A stretch of 38,668 bases of DNA, from contig JAJYFA010000019.1 of NCBI GenBank assembly GCA_021790995.1, forward strand, positions 1-38,668. The letters are read 5' to 3'. Position 1 is the stretch's first letter; every line of letters begins with the position of its first letter. The position numbers and the translations under genes were made by a program. This DNA comes from Acidobacteriota bacterium. Its GTDB lineage: Bacteria > Acidobacteriota > Terriglobia > Terriglobales > Acidobacteriaceae. Of the stretch, positions 34,738 through 38,668 are shown one piece after another. Below the pieces are notes generated by a model, which worked only from the letters and a program-made list of their open reading frames with translations, was not told the origin of the DNA and did not search any database.

Positions 34738-35029
34738 GAATCCTCCCCGCTCCGCGCCGTCGAACCGCGGAACGGTCGCTCAGAACACGTTAAGAAATGA
34801 CCTATTGCCGCCCCATTTCCAGCTCGGGAACGGCCCGCAACAGGTGGATCGCACTCAAGCTCGCGATCCGGGACGGCACACTGCCGCACCCGGCCGAAGA
34901 GGCAAATCGCACCCTGAATCTCCAAGAAAAAAGTGTATCAGGGCGGGCCTCTATCTGGCATTGAACCGATCTGTCCTGCGGCTCTGAAGAATAGACTCGC
35001 CTCCGGTCCGATGGAAAGCAAAGCCGGCT
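34738..35029. other. Intergenic region upstream of the lipoprotein gene
   Basis: About 290 bases contain no ORF with support. The bases next to 35030 include AAAGCCGGCTTT, a short palindrome overlapping the peptidase stop codon, which is a weak terminator candidate. The region beside 34737 carries the GGGGAGG ribosome binding site. I see no clear promoter or known riboswitch. Confidence 0.4.
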
Positions 35030-37138
35030 TTAGGGCGCAGGAGGCATATAGCGGGCAAACCACTCAATCGCGCGCCACTGCACATCACGACGGTGAGCGG
35101 GGTCGGAAAATCCATGGCCTTCATTGGGATAAACGACCAATTGCACGGGAACCTGGAGGTCGCGGAGTGCGTGCCAGAACTCAAACGACTGAGGCGCGGG
35201 GCACTCCCCGTCTCGGTCGCCGACCACGACGAGGGTTGGGGTGGTGGCGTTTTTGATGTAGGTGATGGCTGAACTTTTGGCGTAGACCTGGGGGTCGTCA
35301 TAGACCGAAGCGCCGAAGTAGGGAATCATCCACTGGTCGATGGAGTTTTCGCCGTAGTAGGAAAGCCAGTCGGAGATTCCGGCTCCGGCCACGGCGGCGC
35401 GGAAGCGATGGGTCTGGGTGACGGCGAACATGGTCATAAAGCCCCCGTAGCTCCAGCCGGCGATGCCGACGCGCTTGGGGTCGACGGGATATTTCGCGAG
35501 CACCGCGTCGACGCCAGCCAGAATGTCGCGCAGGTCTCCATAGCCGAAGTCCTCGCGGTTGGCCTGGGTGAAGGCCTCTCCCTCGCCGAAGCTGCCGCGC
35601 GGGTTGGGCATGAGAACAAAATAGCCCAGCGACGAGAAGGCCGTGGCGCTGAAGCCGCCGGCGCCGCCATTCCATCGCGAAGCCACGTCGGAGGCGGGGC
35701 CTCCATGGACCTCGACAAGCAGGGGGTACTTTTTCGCCGGGTCGTAGTGCGCGGGCAGCAGGAGCCAGCCCTGGATGTGGAATTTGCCGTTGGTCCAGGT
35801 AAGCGATTGCGAACTGCCCCATGAGGGCAGGATGCCGTCGTTGAAGTGTGAGAGTTGAGAGAACTCGTAACAGGCATTGGGGGCATCGGCGGAAGGAATG
35901 CACTCGGCGCCGACATCCCTCGCGCGCCAGATCTCGGGCGGCTCAGAAAAAGAGCTCTTCACAAATACCCACTGGCCGCGGGCATGGGAAAGGCTCAGCT
36001 TCATCCGGCCATCGCCGATAGCCGCGGGAAACTGGAAGTTCCGCACGTTGTTTCGGACAGAATTGTTTGACGCCGGGTCAAGGACGAGGGTCCGCAACTG
36101 GCTGAATTCGCCGCCAACTGCGGTGTATTCGATTTGTCCCGGTATGTTCCATGAGATCCAGGCGGCGGATTCATGGCGCCCGGCGGTCAGGTTGACGGGA
36201 TCGTGGCCGCCCGCAGCGGGAACGATCCAGAGGTCGCCGCCGGTAACGCCCTGATCGCTCATCAGCCCGCCGATGAAGGCAATGGTTTTGCCGTCGGGCG
36301 ACCAGCGGGGAACGGCAATCTGCAAGCCGTGGAGCGGGCCGCGAATTACCTGGGGGTTCAGAATCGCCGTGGGTCTGGTCTCCCCGGTCCCCAAGTGCGA
36401 GGGACTGGGGGCACCCACATTTTGTGTGTAAAGTCGGGCGATCCACCAGTTGTTTTCGCCGGGAGGGTCGGCTGCGATGTAGGCGAGGGAGCGGGAATCG
36501 GGCGACCAATTGAATTCGTAGACGTGGAGGTTGGCGGGGGTGAGAAAAGTTGGCGCAGCGGGCTGCGCCACGGAGACAGAGACCTCGGCGACGCGCTGGA
36601 CTTCGATGTGCTCTTCGCCGATGACGCCCGAAGGCGCGTCGAAAGCGGCAAGCGCGCCGGCAGGCCGCGTGGCGCCCTGGACATAGAGGAATGCGATCTG
36701 TCTGCCGTCGGGCGAGAAGGCGGGCGCGTCAACGTAGCCGCTCAGCGCCGTGAGCCGCCGGGGCGATTTGCCGTCGAGGTACGAAAGATAGAGGTCGGAT
36801 TGGCCGCCGAGATTGGCGCAATTGGAGAGGAATGCAAGGGCAGCGGAGTCGGGCGACCAGACGATGTTGGACTCGCTGCAGGATTCGTCCGGCGAGGTGG
36901 CGGCGGTGATGCGCTGGCTCTTGTCGAGGCTGGCGATGGGGGCGACGCGAATTTCGCCATGTTCCAGCCATGCGAGACGCCTGCCGTCGGGCGAAAGGGC
37001 GACCTGGCCGATGAACTGGACGCGCCTTTGGCTGGGGGGGGCTGGAGCGGAGTTTTGCGCGCAGGCGGGCAACAGCGAGAGGGCGCAGAGAACGGCGGAC
37101 AGCGCGGCGCAGCGAGGGCCGAAGGACAAAAAAGGCAT
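35030..37138 (-). CDS. S9-family peptidase (prolyl oligopeptidase / DPP-type)
   Basis: The 702-residue protein has an N-terminal signal with a lipobox-like LLPAC, PD40/TolB-type propeller repeats (SPDGRRLAWLEHG, SPDSAALAFLSN, SPDGRQIAFLYV, SPDSRSLAYIA, SPDGKTIAFIGG) and a C-terminal alpha/beta hydrolase. The catalytic Ser is in GWSYGGF (near residue 562), with the Asp in GDRDGEC (about 638) and the His in NEGHGF (about 670). It likely cleaves peptides in the periplasm. The ATG at 37138 (MPFLSFGPRC) is chosen: the frame is open to 37234, but the extra residues come from a palindromic repeat (HPEFWSLGRPT). A repeat copy inside gives SHLGTGET at residues 247-254. Confidence 0.92.
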   Translation of the reverse strand: MPFLSFGPRCAALSAVLCALSLLPACAQNSAPAPPSQRRVQFIGQVALSPDGRRLAWLEHGEIRVAPIASLDKSQRITAATSPDESCSESNIVWSPDSAALAFLSNCANLGGQSDLYLSYLDGKSPRRLTALSGYVDAPAFSPDGRQIAFLYVQGATRPAGALAAFDAPSGVIGEEHIEVQRVAEVSVSVAQPAAPTFLTPANLHVYEFNWSPDSRSLAYIAADPPGENNWWIARLYTQNVGAPSPSHLGTGETRPTAILNPQVIRGPLHGLQIAVPRWSPDGKTIAFIGGLMSDQGVTGGDLWIVPAAGGHDPVNLTAGRHESAAWISWNIPGQIEYTAVGGEFSQLRTLVLDPASNNSVRNNVRNFQFPAAIGDGRMKLSLSHARGQWVFVKSSFSEPPEIWRARDVGAECIPSADAPNACYEFSQLSHFNDGILPSWGSSQSLTWTNGKFHIQGWLLLPAHYDPAKKYPLLVEVHGGPASDVASRWNGGAGGFSATAFSSLGYFVLMPNPRGSFGEGEAFTQANREDFGYGDLRDILAGVDAVLAKYPVDPKRVGIAGWSYGGFMTMFAVTQTHRFRAAVAGAGISDWLSYYGENSIDQWMIPYFGASVYDDPQVYAKSSAITYIKNATTPTLVVVGDRDGECPAPQSFEFWHALRDLQVPVQLVVYPNEGHGFSDPAHRRDVQWRAIEWFARYMPPAP
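36377..36416. repeat. Copy of dispersed GGTCCCC palindromic repeat inside the S9 peptidase gene
   Basis: The core GGTCCCCAAGTGCGAGGGAC ends in GGGGGCACCC. The ends GGTCCC/GGGAC can pair around an AAGTGCG loop. It matches the three copies at the window's end (18 of 21 bases over the core) and lies in frame between propeller segments, coding PSPSHLGTGETRP on the minus strand. Confidence 0.75.
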
Positions 37139-37188
37139 AGCAAAGATGCTAGCAGGGAGCGAGGCGGAGAGGTAGCGGGCGAGCCCAT

Positions 37189-37231
37189 CCTCGGTCGTAG
37201 GCCGACCGAGGCTCCAAAACTCAGGGTGCGC
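37189..37231. repeat. Hairpin repeat covering the false N-terminus of the S9 peptidase frame
   Basis: A perfect 9-bp stem CCTCGGTCG/CGACCGAGG with loop TAGGC (37189-37211) is followed by CTCCAAAACTCAGGGTGCGCC. The same 3' part recurs at 38424-38452 and 38604-38632 (GACCGAGACTCCAAAAACTC; GACCGAGACTGCAAAACTC). On the minus strand it is read as HPEFWSLGRPT. Confidence 0.8.
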
Positions 37232-37410
37232 CACCTGCCGGGAGACGGTGAAAGCAACTGAACGTGATGAAATGCAGTGCTTCCGCCTGCTGGAAGCGCT
37301 TCAAGCCGCTCGGCATGGCCCCCCCGTACCGCCCGCTCATCGCGATAAAGCGATGAACAGTGCACAGTCACTCCTCGCTCAGTCCGGCCCTTTGCGGCTT
37401 TTGACCGGGC

Positions 37411-37453
37411 GCCTTTCCCACCCAAGCCGCAAAAGACGCGGCTTGGATGGGGC
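37411..37453. repeat. Palindromic repeat with 9-bp stem
   Basis: Arms CCAAGCCGC (37422-37430) and GCGGCTTGG (37438-37446) enclose AAAAGAC, flanked by CCCA and ATGGGGCAC. It is similar in style to the other repeats (GGGGCAC ends) and to short intergenic palindromes that I recall from acidobacterial genomes. Confidence 0.75.
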
Positions 37454-37776
37454 ACGGACCGTCGACTGAGAACCCGGAGTGAAAGAACTTGGCCCGGCCA
37501 CCCGCCGCCACCTGCCCACCAGCGGGAGTGTACACCCCGATGTGGACGAAGTGGGGAATGGGCGCAAGGGGGAAAACGTGCGGTTTTTGGGAGATGCGAA
37601 ACCGTACACCTGAGGTCGCACGGTTTGGCGATTTGCTCCACCTGAAGCGCCACGAAAGCGGCGATTCGGCGACCTTGAGCCGCGTTTTGCCGATCATTGC
37701 CGCGGTTTTGGCTAAGGTGGGAGATGGAGGGAGCGAAGGAGCAGGGGAACGGACGAGGAAAGGATGAGGAAAGAGT

Positions 37777-38130
37777 ATGCGGAAGGAAGAGCGGGTGCTG
37801 CTGCGGGAGAAGCTGGACCATGAGCAGAGGCTTTTCCGGGCGGTGGCGCGGAAGGCGGAGGAGCTTCCGCAATGGCTGCGGAGGGTTCGGCAGGGGCTGG
37901 GGATACAGGCGGCGGAGATGGCGCGGGAGCTGGACGTGAATGTGTCGGTGATTTTCCGATTGGAGAAGAGCGAGGAGCAGAGGTCGATCAGCCTGCGCGC
38001 GCTGGAGAGGATGGCGGAGACGATGGGTTGCAGGCTGGTGTATGCGATTGTGCCGCGCGGGGGCAAGACGCTGGCGGAGCTGGCCGAGGAGCGTTCCTGG
38101 AAGGAGAGGCTGGGGAAGGCTGGGAGTTGA
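37777..38130 (+). CDS. Mobile mystery protein A-type HTH regulator (MmyA-like)
   Basis: The 117-residue protein has a lead helix (LREKLDHEQRLFRAVARKAEELPQWLRRVRQGLG), an XRE HTH (IQAAEMARELDVNVSVIFRLEKSEEQRSISLRALERMAETMGCRLVYAIVPR) and a short tail KTLAELAEERSW. This matches the MmyA pattern, where 'CrLVYAlVPr' follows the HTH. MmyA is usually followed by MmyB (a Fic-type protein), but here only tandem repeats follow, so it is an orphan or mmyB lies outside. The function is inferred as DNA-binding regulation, perhaps as an antitoxin. Confidence 0.75.
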   Translation: MRKEERVLLREKLDHEQRLFRAVARKAEELPQWLRRVRQGLGIQAAEMARELDVNVSVIFRLEKSEEQRSISLRALERMAETMGCRLVYAIVPRGGKTLAELAEERSWKERLGKAGS

Positions 38131-38186
38131 GCGGGTTTGCAGCGGAGAGACAGGGGTGAGCGAGGGCGGAGGGTGGCGAGGAGAAG

Positions 38187-38632
38187 CGTTTGCGGGGATC
38201 TAACCTGAGGGCGTGAGCATTTGCTCGATCAATCCCCGGTCCCCAAAAGCGAGGGACCGTGGGCACCCTCGACGTGCGGAGAGACAGGGGTGAGCGGGGG
38301 CGGGCAGGTGGCGGGGATTGGCGAGGAGTGCGTTTGCGGGGATCTAACCTGAGGGCGTGAGCATTTGCTCGATCAATCCCCGGTCCCCAAAAGCGAGGGA
38401 CCGTGGGCACCCTCGACGTGGGCAGACCGAGACTCCAAAAACTCAGGGTGCGGGGCAGGGGTTGTCAAAGGCTGGCGAGGGTGGAGGGTGGCGGGGATTG
38501 GCGAGAAGGACGTTTGCGGGGATCTAACCTGAGGGCGTGAGCATTTGCTCGATCAATCCCCGGTCCCCAAAAGCGAGGGACCGTGGGCACCCTCGACGTG
38601 GGCAGACCGAGACTGCAAAACTCAGGGTGCGG
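38187..38632. repeat. Array of three identical 90-bp repeats with palindromic core
   Basis: Copies lie at 38187-38276, 38331-38420 and 38511-38600. All begin CGTTTGCGGGGATCTAACC and end ACCCTCGACGTG. Start spacings are 144 and 180 bases, and the spacers are related G-rich variants (for example GGCGGGGATTGGCGAG). The core includes the GGTCCCC...GGGACC palindrome found inside two genes. The second and third copies continue into the CTCCAAAACTCAGGGTGCG element also seen at 37212-37229. The array runs close to the window's right edge and may continue beyond it. No tnp, tRNA or phage gene is beside it. Confidence 0.9.
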
Positions 38633-38668
38633 GGGCGGGGTTGGCTGGAGCGATTGAAAAGACGGGGG

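Larger units (their letters stand above)
37139..37776. other. Repeat-rich intergenic region between the S9 peptidase and mmyA-type genes
   Basis: No gene is supported in this 638-base stretch. It holds the repeats at 37189-37231 and 37411-37453. It also holds a cluster of GTGCGGTTT (37578-37586), its near-inverse AAACCGTAC (37599-37607) and GCACGGTTT (37618-37626), which may be binding sites for a regulator of the downstream gene. Short open frames here lack ribosome binding sites and look like chance. Confidence 0.5.

Noticed and set aside
37988-38410. 140-codon minus-strand frame at the window's end
   Set aside because: Its repeated VPTVPRFWGPGIDRANAHAL stretches come directly from the 90-bp repeats and the frame overlaps the MmyA-type gene.
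37139-38668. CRISPR array at the right edge
   Set aside because: Repeats are 90 bp with related, not unique, spacers of 54 and 90 bp; no cas gene is present, and the repeats match the dispersed palindromic family.

Overview
The window looks like chromosomal DNA of a GC-rich soil bacterium, most probably an acidobacterium (Terriglobia/Acidobacteriaceae). This is inference from gene content: a dnaK-dnaJ-hspR heat-shock locus, a two-subunit methylmalonyl-CoA mutase, a sugar porter with LacI control, large secreted Ig/propeller-type proteins, an S9 peptidase, a DUF6599-like secreted protein, and many short GC-rich palindromic repeats. There is no rRNA, tRNA, CRISPR array, transposase or phage module.

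Layout. 1-1210: end of an unknown gene meeting citrate synthase tail to tail. 1447-6837: heat-shock locus with a HAIR-like operator, dnaK, a lower-GC cargo of three small genes (76-aa protein, DUF4393/Abi-alpha-like protein, HigA-type antitoxin), dnaJ and hspR; grpE is absent. 6916-9830: stress and metal genes (arsM with an operator-like palindrome, a DUF488 protein, di-iron repair protein RIC, a divergent FmdE-like protein). 10018-13126: rmlD, then a Tat-exported Fe-S aldo/keto reductase coupled to a secreted DUF6599-like protein. 13234-17151: methylmalonyl-CoA mutase operon (minus strand). 17311-20595: minus-strand run of lacI, glpP, a 39-codon membrane micro-ORF and a GRP sugar transporter. 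20680-24495: APC permease, then cysteine desulfurase and mnmA, a sulfur-relay pair. 24517-29476 (minus): flavin reductase-like protein, DUF948-like and YtxH stress proteins, and a 1004-aa D-2-hydroxyacid (YdiJ-like) dehydrogenase. 29507-31477 (minus): lipoprotein, nusB and a VOC-lumazine synthase fusion. 31621-37138 (minus): a 1038-aa surface lipoprotein and an S9 peptidase. 37139-38668: palindromic repeats, an orphan MmyA-type regulator, and a tandem array of 90-bp repeats running to the end.

The points I judge most worth following are: (1) a complete HspR/HAIR circuit interrupted by antitoxin-type cargo; (2) a glyoxalase-like (VOC) domain fused in frame to lumazine synthase; (3) a dispersed GC-rich palindromic repeat that also lies inside two protein-coding genes, in the same frame, giving the shared peptide SHLGTxET; (4) an unannotated small membrane protein coupled to a sugar transporter that carries an extra two-helix tail.
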